DNA of 64,000 nt from Bacteroidales bacterium (GTDB lineage: Bacteria > Bacteroidota > Bacteroidia > Bacteroidales > Prolixibacteraceae), in NCBI GenBank assembly GCA_012719495.1, contig JAAYAG010000110.1:43396-107395 (forward strand). Direction: 5' to 3'. The position numbers were made by a program, and so were the translations under genes. This document shows, in pieces, positions 1 through 9,547 of the stretch (position 1 is its first letter; every line of letters starts with the position of its first letter). The notes under the pieces are model-generated. The model was not told the DNA's origin. It did no database searches and worked only from the letters and a program-made list of their open reading frames with translations.

Positions 1-1029
1 CCCAAAGCCGGAAAATTGGGCGGAAACGTAGTTTATAACGGCGAACCTGCCGGGCTGCAACATGCCGAAAGTATTACCGGAAAGTATCTGTTTGAAACCA
101 ATCGCCCAACGTATAAGCGAAAAGCGGCCACATCGTTCTTCGAAATCAAAAATGCAACGGCCAACAACCTTAAAAATGTGTCGGTTAAGATTCCAAAGGG
201 TGTGCTCACCTGCGTTACGGGCGTGGCGGGCAGCGGCAAAAGCAGCCTCATTCATCAATGCTTTGTGAAACAGCACCCCGAAGCCATTGTAGTTGACCAG
301 TCGCCCATTGGCAAATCGTCGCGCGCCAACCCAGCTACTTTTATGGGCGTTTTCGACCTAATTCGGAAAGAGTTTGCTGCGGCCACAAAAAGCGAGGCAT
401 CGCTGTTCAGCTTCAACTCGAAAGGAGCTTGCCCCAAGTGCAACGGACAAGGAACGCTCAGTTTCGAACTGCACTTCCTCGATGCCGTAAAAACCGTGTG
501 CGACGAGTGCGAGGGCAAGCGTTACCATGCCGATGTGCTTGAACTGCATTACCATGGCCAAAGCATTGCCGATGTGCTGAACATGACGATAAACCAAGCT
601 TCCGAGTTTTTCAAGGTACCTAAAATAGACAAGCATTTGAAGCTGTTGCAAGAAGTGGGTTTGGGTTATTTGAAGTTGGGGCAGTCGTTAAGTTCGCTGT
701 CGGGCGGCGAGGCGCAACGCCTAAAAATTGCCACCGAACTGAAAAACGAAGGCAACATCTACATTATGGACGAGCCCACCACAGGCTTGCACCTATCCGA
801 CATCGACAACTTTTATCGTATCGTGAAACGGCTGGTCGACAAGAACAACACGGTAATCATTATCGAACACAACCTCGACATCATCAAGTATGCCGACTGG
901 GTTATCGACATGGGGCCCGAGGGCGGCAAGGCTGGCGGGGAACTGCTGTTCGAAGGCTTACCCGAAGATTTGGTAAAATGCGAACGGTCGCATACGGGCA
1001 GGCATTTGGGAATGTTGCTTGAGGAATAA
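1..1029 (+). CDS. UvrA-like ABC ATPase, C-terminal part (5' end outside window)
   Basis: The reading frame is open from base 1, so the gene starts upstream of the window. The visible 342 codons cover the second ABC half of a UvrA-type protein. They contain a Walker A (GVAGSGKSS), the conserved DQSPIG segment, a zinc finger with two CxxC pairs (CPKC and CDEC), the signature LSGGEAQRL, Walker B (IYIMDEPTTGLH) and an H-loop (IIEHN). UvrA recognises bulky DNA lesions in nucleotide excision repair. The stretch between the DQSPIG segment and the first CxxC is shorter than in housekeeping UvrA. This suggests one of the shorter UvrA paralogues (DrrC or drug-resistance-like type) rather than the main repair subunit. 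The family is certain; which paralogue it is remains inference because the N-terminal half is not visible. Confidence 0.88.
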   Translation, partial: PKAGKLGGNVVYNGEPAGLQHAESITGKYLFETNRPTYKRKAATSFFEIKNATANNLKNVSVKIPKGVLTCVTGVAGSGKSSLIHQCFVKQHPEAIVVDQSPIGKSSRANPATFMGVFDLIRKEFAAATKSEASLFSFNSKGACPKCNGQGTLSFELHFLDAVKTVCDECEGKRYHADVLELHYHGQSIADVLNMTINQASEFFKVPKIDKHLKLLQEVGLGYLKLGQSLSSLSGGEAQRLKIATELKNEGNIYIMDEPTTGLHLSDIDNFYRIVKRLVDKNNTVIIIEHNLDIIKYADWVIDMGPEGGKAGGELLFEGLPEDLVKCERSHTGRHLGMLLEE

Positions 1030-1128
1030 AATAGTGAATGAGAAGAACTTATTTTTTTTGGAAATCAAAAAGAAAAGTTGGATATCTTGCCAGAGTGTAA
1101 TAACTTTGTAATTACAAATTTTTCAAAT

Positions 1129-1374
1129 ATGGAAGTTTCAGTAATACAAATAGGAAATTCAAAAGGAATACGATTTAGTAAAACACTTTTGGAAAGGTAC
1201 AATATCAAAGATACAGTGGAAATGATTTTGGAAAAGGGTCAAATTATCATTAGGCCAAAATCGGTTCCACGCAAAGGATGGGAAGCTGCATTCAAGGCGA
1301 TGCACGCTGCAGGTGATGATAAAGCCCTGATTCCGGATGTTTTTGACGATGAAAATATTGAAGAATGGATTTAG
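1129..1374 (+). CDS. mazE: MazE/AbrB-type antitoxin
   Basis: 81 residues starting MEVSVIQIGNSKGIRF, a typical SpoVT-AbrB swapped-hairpin DNA-binding start as found in MazE antitoxins. I chose the internal ATG because the family motif starts there; the longer frame from TTG 1078 adds 17 residues unlike the family. The acidic C-terminal tail (DDENIEEWI) is the kind of segment that wraps around and neutralises MazF. Its 3' end overlaps the following mazF frame by 10 bases, the usual translational coupling of toxin-antitoxin pairs. The antitoxin would also repress its own promoter together with the toxin. The gene looks intact although the toxin is interrupted. Confidence 0.85.
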   Translation: MEVSVIQIGNSKGIRFSKTLLERYNIKDTVEMILEKGQIIIRPKSVPRKGWEAAFKAMHAAGDDKALIPDVFDDENIEEWI

Positions 1375-1688
1375 CACAATATCACATCGTTCTGGTAAAT
1401 CTTGATCCTACTTTGGGTAGTGAGATTAAGAAAACAAGACCATGCGTAATTATCTCGCCCGATGAGATGAATAAATATCTCAATACAGTTATTGTTGCAC
1501 CAATGACAACCCAGTCCAAAAATTATCCAACCTGAATTGAAGTAATCCATGATAATAAAAAAGGGTGGATCGTATTGGATCAGATCAGAACAATCGACAA
1601 ACAACGAATTACTGCTTTATTGGGAAAACTATCTTCAGTAGAAATCAACAATCTAAAATTAATTGTCAAAGAGTTATTAGTTGACTAA
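1365..1688 (+). pseudogene. mazF: mazF-like endoribonuclease toxin, interrupted by in-frame TGA
   Basis: From ATG 1365 the frame encodes a PemK/MazF-like protein. It opens MDLAQYHIVLVNLDPTLGSE, then KKTRPCVIISPDEMN, then VIVAPMTTQSKNYPT. A TGA at 1533-1535 breaks it after 56 codons. The same frame continues without a shift (IEVIHDNKKGWIVLDQIR, then ALLGKL) to TAA at 1686-1688. The total of 107 codons equals a normal MazF length. The arginine typical after NYPT in this family is replaced by TGA, which fits a single CGA-to-TGA transition. MazF cleaves mRNA at short motifs. The 56-residue product would lack the C-terminal half of the fold and is presumably inactive. A sequencing error or readthrough is the alternative. 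Confidence 0.85.
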
Positions 1689-1919
1689 AATAATGCATTC
1701 GCAATTTTGCGATATTGTGCAAGGGAAAAAGAATTATACTGGGAGATTGCTCCAAAAGACAAAAAATATACTTTTGCATTTCAATTCAAACAACTTCGTT
1801 TTGAGAACAATTTTTAAATTGATAATTACAGCTTAATTAGCCTTCGGGAAACATAGAAAAATTTTTGTATCTTCTGATTTTTTTAGTATTGTTTCTTTTT
1901 GTTCTGTATATAAATTCTT

Positions 1920-4007
1920 ATGCATAAAGCAATCAACACAAATGGATTAATATTTTCTATCTGCTTCTTTTATTTTATTTCCTTTTCGGGTTTTGCCCAA
2001 AAGCAAATCACACACAATCTTACGTGTACTTATATTGGAAACAGTTTTGGCGGAGGTGACAGATGGGTGCAGAACTTTATCGAAAATATATCTGTTACTA
2101 CCGATGGAACTTTATACACAAACTCTTATTGGGATGAAGCACATAGAGAATTTGGAGTTTATACCGTATGTGATGTAATTGGAAATTTAGATGTTAAACC
2201 TAATTCTTTAGTTGCTACTGACTGTAAAGGGAATTCTTGGTCTATTATTAATCCTTATCTTCGTTTCACGGTTGGAAATGTAGCTCCGGTTCCTACCGGC
2301 GATTTGGCACCTTACATTTTGTGTAGCGATGGTCGCGAAATAAGAGCTATTGCTGATCCATCGGCTATTGCAGTGGATCACAAGTGTCGATTGATGGTTG
2401 CCGATAACGGCCCCGATCAGAATATTAAGATATTTGACATTTCTGGTTTAATTACCCCAACCGTTGTTGATACAATTGGTGTAACAGGCGGTACACTTGC
2501 TGGGACAAAACCTGGAATAATAGAACCGCTAAAATTTTGGGGTATCCGCGGTATTGGTACCGATTCGGTTGGAAATTTATGGGTTGCCAATTGTGGCTTT
2601 CCATCTCAAGTTGGTGGTGGAACCGATTTGAGGCATTTCGATTCATTATTGCAAATGGATTGCCAAATGCTTGATCTGAATTTTGTTGTTTCTATGGATG
2701 CTGATCCTAATGACCCAACACAAATCTATAGTTCGGGAGAACATCTCGAAATTGATTATAATATTCCTGCAGGCGATTTACAGGCACATTGGAAATATAA
2801 AGCTCAAACACTTGACCCGTTTAAATATCCCGACGATCCTCGCTTGGTCAATTCATTGGAATCTACATTTATTAGGTATATTGAAGGGGAAAAATATATG
2901 TTTTTAACTAATATGTACTCCGAATTTCTAATGGTTTACCGTTTCGACGGCGAAATAGCCGTACCCTGCGCTTTTTTCACGGTGGCTTGGGATGGACAAT
3001 GGGAGAAATATAACTGGCAAATAGACCAGCGCCCCAAATATTCTGGCAATGAAAATACCCGTTGGTTTTGGCGTGATAATAATGGCGATGGACAAGTTCA
3101 AAAAGAAGAATTTACCCTTTATGACTTAGGATATCCTTATTTAAAGGGATTGGACATTGATGAAAATGGTAACGTTTATATCGGAGGCCGTATACTTTGC
3201 TATTTCCCCATGAATGGAATTGATGCGAACGGAGTTCCGAATTATTCGGTAGATAACATGCGTAAAAGTGAGGCTCCATACACCATTTTTGGTGGCGATA
3301 TGACACGTATCAAATATGTTGACGAAACCGATGTAATGTATTTTGGTACAGGATCAGGATTCCCTCAATTTACTGAAATTGTTCAGTATAAGAACTGGAG
3401 TAAAGGAGAACGGAATGCAAGAATATTGTCAATTGGGCAGCATGCAACCACTTTCACTGCTGATGAAAAATACATATATCTAAGTGTGGGATTTGGTGGA
3501 AAATACACTACAACATCTGGTGAAGTTGATATCTGGGATGCTGAAACCTTTGAGCCTGTGGGGTACATTTTGCCTGGATCGGAAGTATATGGAGAAAGTG
3601 GGATGATCGACCTGGGATATGGCATACAAGTTTCAAAATTAGCGAGTGGCGAACGTATAATAATTATTGAAGAAGATGCCAAAGGGAAAAATATTATCTA
3701 TAAATGGTGCGCTGATGGTGCATGTTTGAAAGATACAAATAATGTAAGCCATGTTCTTAATAATGAAAAATCTGATTTTCAATTGTTTCCTAATCCATTA
3801 TTCGGAGGAGACCTTACAATTGTTTTTCCTAAAGATGCTGTACAAATTTCTGTTTTAGATATTACTGGTAGGCAAATATTAAAGAAACACGTTGATGAAA
3901 GTGTGTATGTTATTGAAAATAAAAATTTTATGAGTAATGGCGTTTATTTTATAAAAGTCAAAACTTCCAATAAAACATATATGCAGAAATTAGTTGTTGT
4001 TAAATAA
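1920..4007 (+). CDS. Secreted beta-propeller-like protein with T9SS sorting domain
   Basis: 695 residues. An N-terminal signal peptide (about residues 1-26, ending GFAQ) is followed by a long region with NHL or six-bladed-propeller flavour, for example VDHKCRLMVADNG, GTDSVGNLWVANCG and LDIDENGNVYIGGR. The last 75 residues, from FQLFPNP to MQKLVVVK, form a type A T9SS C-terminal sorting domain, so the protein should be exported through the outer membrane and anchored or released. Residues 386-397 (DNNGDGQVQKEE) match an EF-hand or dockerin-like calcium loop. The ligand or enzymatic activity is not recognisable. The gene stands alone before the GH3 gene, in the same direction, so a role in polysaccharide handling is possible but unproven. 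Confidence 0.75.
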   Translation: MHKAINTNGLIFSICFFYFISFSGFAQKQITHNLTCTYIGNSFGGGDRWVQNFIENISVTTDGTLYTNSYWDEAHREFGVYTVCDVIGNLDVKPNSLVATDCKGNSWSIINPYLRFTVGNVAPVPTGDLAPYILCSDGREIRAIADPSAIAVDHKCRLMVADNGPDQNIKIFDISGLITPTVVDTIGVTGGTLAGTKPGIIEPLKFWGIRGIGTDSVGNLWVANCGFPSQVGGGTDLRHFDSLLQMDCQMLDLNFVVSMDADPNDPTQIYSSGEHLEIDYNIPAGDLQAHWKYKAQTLDPFKYPDDPRLVNSLESTFIRYIEGEKYMFLTNMYSEFLMVYRFDGEIAVPCAFFTVAWDGQWEKYNWQIDQRPKYSGNENTRWFWRDNNGDGQVQKEEFTLYDLGYPYLKGLDIDENGNVYIGGRILCYFPMNGIDANGVPNYSVDNMRKSEAPYTIFGGDMTRIKYVDETDVMYFGTGSGFPQFTEIVQYKNWSKGERNARILSIGQHATTFTADEKYIYLSVGFGGKYTTTSGEVDIWDAETFEPVGYILPGSEVYGESGMIDLGYGIQVSKLASGERIIIIEEDAKGKNIIYKWCADGACLKDTNNVSHVLNNEKSDFQLFPNPLFGGDLTIVFPKDAVQISVLDITGRQILKKHVDESVYVIENKNFMSNGVYFIKVKTSNKTYMQKLVVVK

Positions 4008-4155
4008 TTTAGCTACAAATACTTCTGATTTTGAATTAACTACAGATTGGAAATACTACTATTAATCAGAAAATTTTATTGCTCCAACATAATAGAGTGG
4101 CATAAATAAAGTTTTTTCTATTTTTAAACATTCAGATTTATTAAAATCACACACA

Positions 4156-6498
4156 ATGAGAATAAAATCAAAAAGAATCAGTCTACTAACATTAACAATT
4201 ATACTTACTTGTTTATCATTTATTTCAGCACAAAACAATGAAATTATGAAATATAAAAATCCAACCATATCGTCATCAGAAAGGGCAAAAGATTTACTTG
4301 CCCGCATGAGCCTTGAAGATAAAATATACCAGATGATGTCTGTTTTGGATGGCACGCCCGATCGGTTTAATCCCGACTTTGTGAATAATCCCGTTGAAAT
4401 GAAACGGGTGTTCGGGAAAGGTGTCCACTCTGTTCAGCCTTTTTTTGAAGGGTTGAAAGCATCTGTCGAATCGAGGAACAAGATACAGAAATACCTTATT
4501 GAAGAGACCAAGTGGGGTATTCCCGCTATTTTTGTCGATGAGGGTCAACATGGATTGATGAAGCCCGAAGCCACTGCTTTCCCTATGGCTATTGGGTTGG
4601 CTTGCTCTTGGAATCCCGAGTTATTTGAGCAGGTTTATGCTGTTACTGCACACGAAATGCGTTCGCGTGGTGCTCAGTGGGCACTTTCTCCGGTTATCGA
4701 TGTTTGTCGCGATCCTCGCTGGGGACGTGTTGAGGAAACCTATGGCGAAGACCCTTATCTGAATGGTATTTACGCCATTGCAGCGGTAAAAGGTTTTCAA
4801 GGAACAGTAAATGGCTCTGTTGCCCCCAACCATGTAGCTGCAACGTTAAAGCATTTCTGCGGCCACGGTCAGCCCGAAGGCGGGTTGAACCAGGCTCCGT
4901 CCAACTATTCCGAACGTACCTTGCGCGAGTTCCAGTTCCTTCCTTTTCAAATGGCTGTTGAACAAGCCAAACCATTGGCAGTCATGCCTTCGTACAACGA
5001 GATTGATGGCCGCCCATCGCACGCCAATTCATGGTTATTGAAAGACGTATTGCGCAATGAATGGGGTTTTGACGGATTGGTCGTTTCAGATTGGAACGCT
5101 ATTGATCAGTTGGACACCAAGCACTTTATTGCAAAAGATAAGAAAGAAGCTGCCATGTTGGCTTTCAATGCTGGCGTTCAGTTTGAGCTGCCCAACCGCG
5201 ATTACTATAAAAACATGGAAGCGCTTGTAAACGAGGGGAAAGTAAAATTGGAAGAAGTTGATGCGGCTGTTTTCGAGTTGCTTAAGCTGAAATTTGAATT
5301 GGGCTTGTTCGACAATCCTTATATCGATGTAGATAAAGCAATTGCAGTTACAAAAGAGCCCGGCTCAAAACAATTGGCGTTGAAAGCAGCACAAGAATCA
5401 ATAGTATTACTTAAGAACGAAAACAACCTTTTGCCCATCAAAAAAGGACAATACAAAAAGATTGCAGTGGTTGGGCCTTGTGCCAACGACCTTTTTATGG
5501 GCGGTTACTCGGGCGAACCTTATGAAAAAGTCTCGCTGTTGCAGGGCATCAGAAATAAAGTTGGAAATTCATCTGAAGTTTTATTTGCCCAAGGTTGCCG
5601 AATTACCGAAGGCCTGACCATTAGCCAATTCAACTGGAGGAACGAAGACATTGTGTTTACGCCCCGTGAGGTTAACCTGAAATTGATTGACGAGGCAGTT
5701 AAGGTTGCCATGCAGGCCGACATCATTATTCTTGCCGTTGGCGAAACCGAATTCATTTGCCGCGAAGCATGGAGCAAAGCCCATCGTGGCGATAACATGA
5801 CTCTCGATCTAATTGGCGAACAGCAGGAGCTGGTCGAAGCAATGGTTGCAACAGGTAAGCCTGTAGTTGTTTACCTTACCCATGGTCGACCTTTATCAAT
5901 CAATTACATACATCAAAACGTGCCTGCAATTGTCGACGGCTGGTACATGGGGCAGGAAACCGGTACCGCCGCTGCCGACGTGCTCTTTGGCGATGTAAAC
6001 CCATCGGGGAAACTCACCATTACGGTTCCAAAATCGGTAGGTCAACTTCCGTTGTTTTACAACCACAAGCCATCGGCAAGGTACGTCGATTATGTGTCGA
6101 TGGACGTACAGCCACTTTATCCTTTTGGCTTTGGATTGAGCTATACCACATTTGCTTACAATAAGCTGAGACTCTCTGCTGAAAAGATAAAAAATGGCGA
6201 GCCAGTGCAAGTTTCGGTCGATGTTACTAACACAGGGAAAATGAAGGGCGATGAAATTGTGCAACTGTATATTCGTGACAAAGTTTCGTCGGTAACCCGC
6301 CCAGTAAAAGAGCTGAAAGATTTCAGGCGCATTACACTCGAAGCCGGAGAGACTAAAACAGTGCAATTCACCATCGATCCATCGAAATTAGCTTTTTGGG
6401 ACATCAACATGAATTTTGTAGTTGAACCCGGCGATTTTGAGGTGATGGTTGGAAAATCTTCCGTCGATTTGTTGACGAAAACATTTGTAGTTGAATAG
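4156..6498 (+). CDS. Glycoside hydrolase family 3 (beta-glucosidase/xylosidase type), secreted
   Basis: 780 residues with a signal peptide ending FISAQ. The GH3 N-terminal barrel shows FVDEGQHGLM, FPMAIGLACSWNPEL, DPRWGRVEETYGEDP and LKHFCGHG. The catalytic nucleophile is D312 in VVSDWNAI. The second alpha/beta domain follows (AVVGPCAND, then VGETEFICREAW). A fibronectin type III-like domain closes the protein (YPFGFGLSYTTF to the end). Length and order are normal for Bacteroidota periplasmic GH3 enzymes that remove terminal beta-linked glucose or xylose from oligosaccharides; the exact substrate cannot be read from sequence. The stop codon lies 10 bases before the VOC gene, suggesting co-transcription. 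Confidence 0.92.
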   Translation: MRIKSKRISLLTLTIILTCLSFISAQNNEIMKYKNPTISSSERAKDLLARMSLEDKIYQMMSVLDGTPDRFNPDFVNNPVEMKRVFGKGVHSVQPFFEGLKASVESRNKIQKYLIEETKWGIPAIFVDEGQHGLMKPEATAFPMAIGLACSWNPELFEQVYAVTAHEMRSRGAQWALSPVIDVCRDPRWGRVEETYGEDPYLNGIYAIAAVKGFQGTVNGSVAPNHVAATLKHFCGHGQPEGGLNQAPSNYSERTLREFQFLPFQMAVEQAKPLAVMPSYNEIDGRPSHANSWLLKDVLRNEWGFDGLVVSDWNAIDQLDTKHFIAKDKKEAAMLAFNAGVQFELPNRDYYKNMEALVNEGKVKLEEVDAAVFELLKLKFELGLFDNPYIDVDKAIAVTKEPGSKQLALKAAQESIVLLKNENNLLPIKKGQYKKIAVVGPCANDLFMGGYSGEPYEKVSLLQGIRNKVGNSSEVLFAQGCRITEGLTISQFNWRNEDIVFTPREVNLKLIDEAVKVAMQADIIILAVGETEFICREAWSKAHRGDNMTLDLIGEQQELVEAMVATGKPVVVYLTHGRPLSINYIHQNVPAIVDGWYMGQETGTAAADVLFGDVNPSGKLTITVPKSVGQLPLFYNHKPSARYVDYVSMDVQPLYPFGFGLSYTTFAYNKLRLSAEKIKNGEPVQVSVDVTNTGKMKGDEIVQLYIRDKVSSVTRPVKELKDFRRITLEAGETKTVQFTIDPSKLAFWDINMNFVVEPGDFEVMVGKSSVDLLTKTFVVE

Positions 6499-6508
6499 TG
6501 AACCCCGT

Positions 6509-6904
6509 ATGAAGATTGACCACATCGCTATCTGGGCGCGCGACCTTGAGAGGCTCAAGGATTTCTACATGAAGTATTTTGACATAGCTTGCGGCGAAAA
6601 ATATGTGAACCCGAACAAGCACTATTCATCATATTTCCTTTCGTTTGAAGGATCGGAAACGCGCATTGAAATCATGCAACGCCCCGATGTTGCCGAACGA
6701 ACCGAAAAGCAGTCGGCAACTCATGGCATTACCCATTTTTCGATTGCCCTTGACAGCAAGGAAGAAGTGGATAATCTTACCGAACGGCTTCGTTCCGACG
6801 GCTTCAACATTGTGGGCGAACCCCGCACAACCGGCGACGGATATTACGAAAGCGTTGTAGAAGATTGCGAGGGAAACTGGGTGGAAATTACGGTTTCAAA
6901 GTAA
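6509..6904 (+). CDS. VOC/glyoxalase-fold protein
   Basis: 131 residues of the vicinal-oxygen-chelate fold: an opening MKIDHIAIWARDLE, a central IEIMQRPD, HGITHFSIALDS as the second metal-type His region, and a closing VVEDCEGNWVEI. Candidate metal ligands are the His of DHIAIW, the Glu of RIEIM, the His of THFSIA and the Glu of NWVEI. This matches the lactoylglutathione-lyase-like pattern. I chose ATG 6509 because the motif begins there. The gene lies 10 bases after the GH3 stop and is probably in the same transcript. The substrate is unknown; detoxification of a sugar-derived aldehyde is one guess. Confidence 0.82.
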   Translation: MKIDHIAIWARDLERLKDFYMKYFDIACGEKYVNPNKHYSSYFLSFEGSETRIEIMQRPDVAERTEKQSATHGITHFSIALDSKEEVDNLTERLRSDGFNIVGEPRTTGDGYYESVVEDCEGNWVEITVSK

Positions 6905-6920
6905 AGACGGTTAAGCATTC

Positions 6921-6953
6921 ATAATTTCAGCATTCTTGGGTTGTTGAAATTAT
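6921..6953 (+). terminator. Possible terminator after the GH3-VOC pair
   Basis: A 9-bp perfect inverted repeat (ATAATTTCA 6921-6929 and TGAAATTAT 6945-6953) with a 15-base loop lies 17 bases after the VOC stop. The stem is AT-rich and the T-tail is weak, so this is only a candidate. Confidence 0.35.
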
Positions 6954-7129
6954 TTCTGAAAATGAGCAATTTAATAACTTGAGTTAGACTTTATTTTTGA
7001 GTTCAGCCCGCTTGTAAACAGTAAGATTCAATGCAAAATCATGCAGGAATAATGGGTTATTTTAAGTGATTTTGGGATTTTTTGAGGGAAGAATTGTAAT
7101 TTTCGCCTATAATCCGCAACTCTATTATT

Positions 7130-7579
7130 ATGATTGTCGATAAAATTGAAAATGCCCATATTTATTTCAGTATTAATTCTTTACTGGGTAAGGGCTTGAG
7201 ATATATGTTAGCTGAAAATTTCGACGAGGCACAGCTTGGCAAAACAATTCTTGAAGGAGAATCACTTTTTGCCATGGTGAATGAATACGATACAAAACCT
7301 GCTGAACAATGTAAGCCCGAAGCACACAGGCGTTATACCGATATCCAGTTTATGGTTTCGGGGGAAGAAAAAATAGGATTTACTCCTTATAACGGGCAAA
7401 CTCCGATGGAAGAATTCAATACTGAAAATGATATCATGTTTTTTAATCTCGAAACTGACCAGTTTACGTTCAAAACCGGGTATTTTGCGGTTTTCTTTCC
7501 TCATGACATCCATCAGCCTGGAATTATGGTTGATGCTCCATCGAAAGTGAGAAAAGTTGTGGTAAAAGTTGAGTTGTGA
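7130..7579 (+). CDS. YhcH/YjgK/YiaL (DUF386) family protein
   Basis: 149 residues with the family signature regions LAENFDEAQLGK, FAMVNEYDTKP, PEAHRRYTDIQFMVSGEE and YFAVFFPHDIHQPGI. This is a cupin-like fold, related to the EbgC beta-subunit, thought to bind metal and act on sugars (anomerisation or sugar-acid catabolism). The conserved histidines of AHRRYTDIQ and FPHDIHQPG are the likely metal ligands. Length is normal. It is a single gene with flanking terminator-like hairpins, between carbohydrate genes, which fits an accessory role in sugar use. The precise reaction is unknown. Confidence 0.85.
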   Translation: MIVDKIENAHIYFSINSLLGKGLRYMLAENFDEAQLGKTILEGESLFAMVNEYDTKPAEQCKPEAHRRYTDIQFMVSGEEKIGFTPYNGQTPMEEFNTENDIMFFNLETDQFTFKTGYFAVFFPHDIHQPGIMVDAPSKVRKVVVKVEL

Positions 7580-7630
7580 ATATTGGCTTTGTTAATTTCC
7601 TTAGCTTAAAGGTTGTTGATATTCTGTGAG

Positions 7631-7666
7631 ATGTAATATGCTGACATCCCTTTTGGGGTATTACAT
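7631..7666 (+). terminator. Terminator-like hairpin after the YhcH gene
   Basis: The 8-bp perfect stem ATGTAATA (7631-7638) and TATTACAT (7659-7666) encloses a CCC-TTTT-GGG inner hairpin and is followed by ATTTTG. It lies 51 bases after the stop codon. Confidence 0.45.
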
Positions 7667-7729
7667 ATTTTGTGCAAATCTCAACATTAACTTATTGTTT
7701 CTTAATTGGTCGTCACCTTGTTATTTAAA

Positions 7730-7757
7730 ACCTATTGGTAGGTAAATCGGTCGATTT
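7730..7757. promoter_or_regulatory. Two adjacent dyads upstream of pfp
   Basis: ACCTA-TTGG-TAGGT (7730-7743) and AAATCG-GT-CGATTT (7744-7757) are directly abutting perfect inverted repeats, 59 bases before the PPi-phosphofructokinase start. Such dyads are typical protein-binding sites. No regulator is identified, and AT-rich intergenic DNA can give these by chance. Confidence 0.3.
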
Positions 7758-7815
7758 GATTTATTTTTAGTCCGTTTTACGAAAAATTAATATCAAAAAA
7801 ATAAAATTCAATACA

Positions 7816-9468
7816 ATGGCAATTAGTGCACTACAACAAGAAAGGGCCAAGTATCAGCCCAAGCTTCCCAAAGCATTACAGGGAAATGTTAAAGCGATTG
7901 AAGGAAAAGCTACTGAATCGGTTGCTGACCAGACTGAAATCAAGAAATTATTCCCAAATACCTATGGTTTGCCGCTGATTACCTTCCAGGCAAGTGACAC
8001 AAAACCGTCGTTTCCCGCTTTCAATGTTGGGGTAATTCTTTCCGGGGGTCAGGCTCCTGGCGGACACAATGTAATTTCAGGAATTTTTGATGGATTAAAA
8101 GCATTGAACCCTGATAATAAATTATTTGGTTTTCTTGGCGGCCCTGGTGGTTATGTAGATAATAAATACATGGAACTAACAGCCGAAATTGTTGATGAAT
8201 ACCGCAATACCGGTGGTTTCGATATAATTGGTTCGGGTCGTACCAAACTCGAAGAAAAGGCTCAGTTCGACAAAGGACTGGAAAACTGCAAAGCATTGAA
8301 TATTTCGGCAGTAGTTATTATTGGTGGTGACGATTCGAATACCAATGCATGTGTGTTGGCCGAATATTACGCTTCAATAAATGCTGGCGTTCAGGTTATC
8401 GGTTGTCCTAAAACCATCGATGGCGACCTCAAAAATGAAATGATCGAAACATCTTTCGGGTTCGATACTGCTTGTAAAGTGTATTCCGAATTGATTGGAA
8501 ACATTATGCGCGATGCGAATTCTGCAAAAAAATATTGGCACTTTATTAAACTTATGGGGCGTTCAGCTTCACACATTGCACTTGAATGTGCCCTTCAAAC
8601 ACATCCAAACATTTGTTTAATTTCGGAAGAAGTGGCTTCCAAAAAGCAAACATTGGGCGAAGTGGTTGATTATATTGCAGATGTTATTGCAAAACGTGCC
8701 GAAAGCGGCTTGAATTTCGGCATTGCTCTCATTCCTGAAGGAGTAATTGAATTCATTCCCGAAATGAATACCCTTATTTCTGAATTGAACGATTTGCTTG
8801 CCGAAGGAACTGCCACTGCGCAAGCATTTCAGCATGTTAAAAAATCACATAGGGTTGATTGGACTGCCGAAAAACTTTCATCAAAGTCGTCGGTTGTATT
8901 CCGTTCGTTGCCCGAAGGTATTGCTAATCAGCTTACTCTCGACCGCGATCCCCATGGAAACGTTCAGGTTTCTAAAATTGAAACCGAAAAGCTGCTGATT
9001 GAAATGGTTGAAGCAGAACTGGCCGAGCGTAAACTCGAAGGAAAATACAAAGGTAAATTTGGTGCTCAAAATCACTTCTTTGGATATGAAGGCCGTTGTG
9101 CTGCCCCTTCTAATTTCGATGCTGACTATTGCTACTCTTTAGGTTTTAATGCAGCAGTGCTCATTGCCAACGGTAAAACTGGTTATATGTCATCGGTTAG
9201 GAATACTACAGCTCCTGCAAGTGAATGGATTGCCGGTGGAGTTCCAATCACTATGATGATGAACATGGAACGTCGCCATGGTCACATGAAACCGGTTATT
9301 CAGAAAGCTTTGGTTGAACTGGATGGAAAACCGTTTAGTTTCTTCGCTTCACAACGTGAGAAATGGGCCGTTGAGACCGATTTCGTTTATCCTGGTCCTA
9401 TCCAGTATTTTGGTCCTAGCGATGTATGTGACCGCGTTTCAGAAACATTGAAACTGGAAAAGGCATAG
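7816..9468 (+). CDS. pfp: Pyrophosphate-dependent 6-phosphofructokinase
   Basis: 550 residues of the long (plant beta or bacterial clade) PPi-PFK type, which phosphorylates fructose 6-phosphate with pyrophosphate, reversibly, in glycolysis. The donor-site glycine motif is SGGQAPGG at 76-83. GGDD at 170-173 and PKTIDGD at 198-204 are the marks of PPi use, where ATP-PFKs have GGDG and PGTIDND. The segment [20 protein letters not shown] and the later [18 protein letters not shown] complete the substrate pocket. Length is normal for this clade. It is monocistronic, with a strong terminator right behind. Reversible PPi use saves ATP in anaerobic or facultative Bacteroidota. Confidence 0.93.
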   Translation: MAISALQQERAKYQPKLPKALQGNVKAIEGKATESVADQTEIKKLFPNTYGLPLITFQASDTKPSFPAFNVGVILSGGQAPGGHNVISGIFDGLKALNPDNKLFGFLGGPGGYVDNKYMELTAEIVDEYRNTGGFDIIGSGRTKLEEKAQFDKGLENCKALNISAVVIIGGDDSNTNACVLAEYYASINAGVQVIGCPKTIDGDLKNEMIETSFGFDTACKVYSELIGNIMRDANSAKKYWHFIKLMGRSASHIALECALQTHPNICLISEEVASKKQTLGEVVDYIADVIAKRAESGLNFGIALIPEGVIEFIPEMNTLISELNDLLAEGTATAQAFQHVKKSHRVDWTAEKLSSKSSVVFRSLPEGIANQLTLDRDPHGNVQVSKIETEKLLIEMVEAELAERKLEGKYKGKFGAQNHFFGYEGRCAAPSNFDADYCYSLGFNAAVLIANGKTGYMSSVRNTTAPASEWIAGGVPITMMMNMERRHGHMKPVIQKALVELDGKPFSFFASQREKWAVETDFVYPGPIQYFGPSDVCDRVSETLKLEKA

Positions 9469-9491
9469 ATTTAATAATATTGTCTTGATTT

Positions 9492-9541
9492 GAACTGCAC
9501 TTCAAATGTTTTAAACAGCATTTGGGGTGCAGTTCTTTTTT
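9492..9541 (+). terminator. Rho-independent terminator of pfp
   Basis: A long stem pairs GAACTGCAC (9492-9500) with GTGCAGTTC (9527-9535). It continues through TTCAAATG and CATTTGGG (two G-T wobbles) to about 17 bp, with a 10-base loop, and is followed by six T. It sits between convergent pfp and msrA. Confidence 0.85.
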
Positions 9542-9547
9542 GGGGCT

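Noticed and set aside
1365..1688. Selenocysteine insertion at the mazF TGA
   Set aside because: The family has Arg here, no cysteine or selenocysteine homologues are known to me, and no obvious stem-loop follows the codon.
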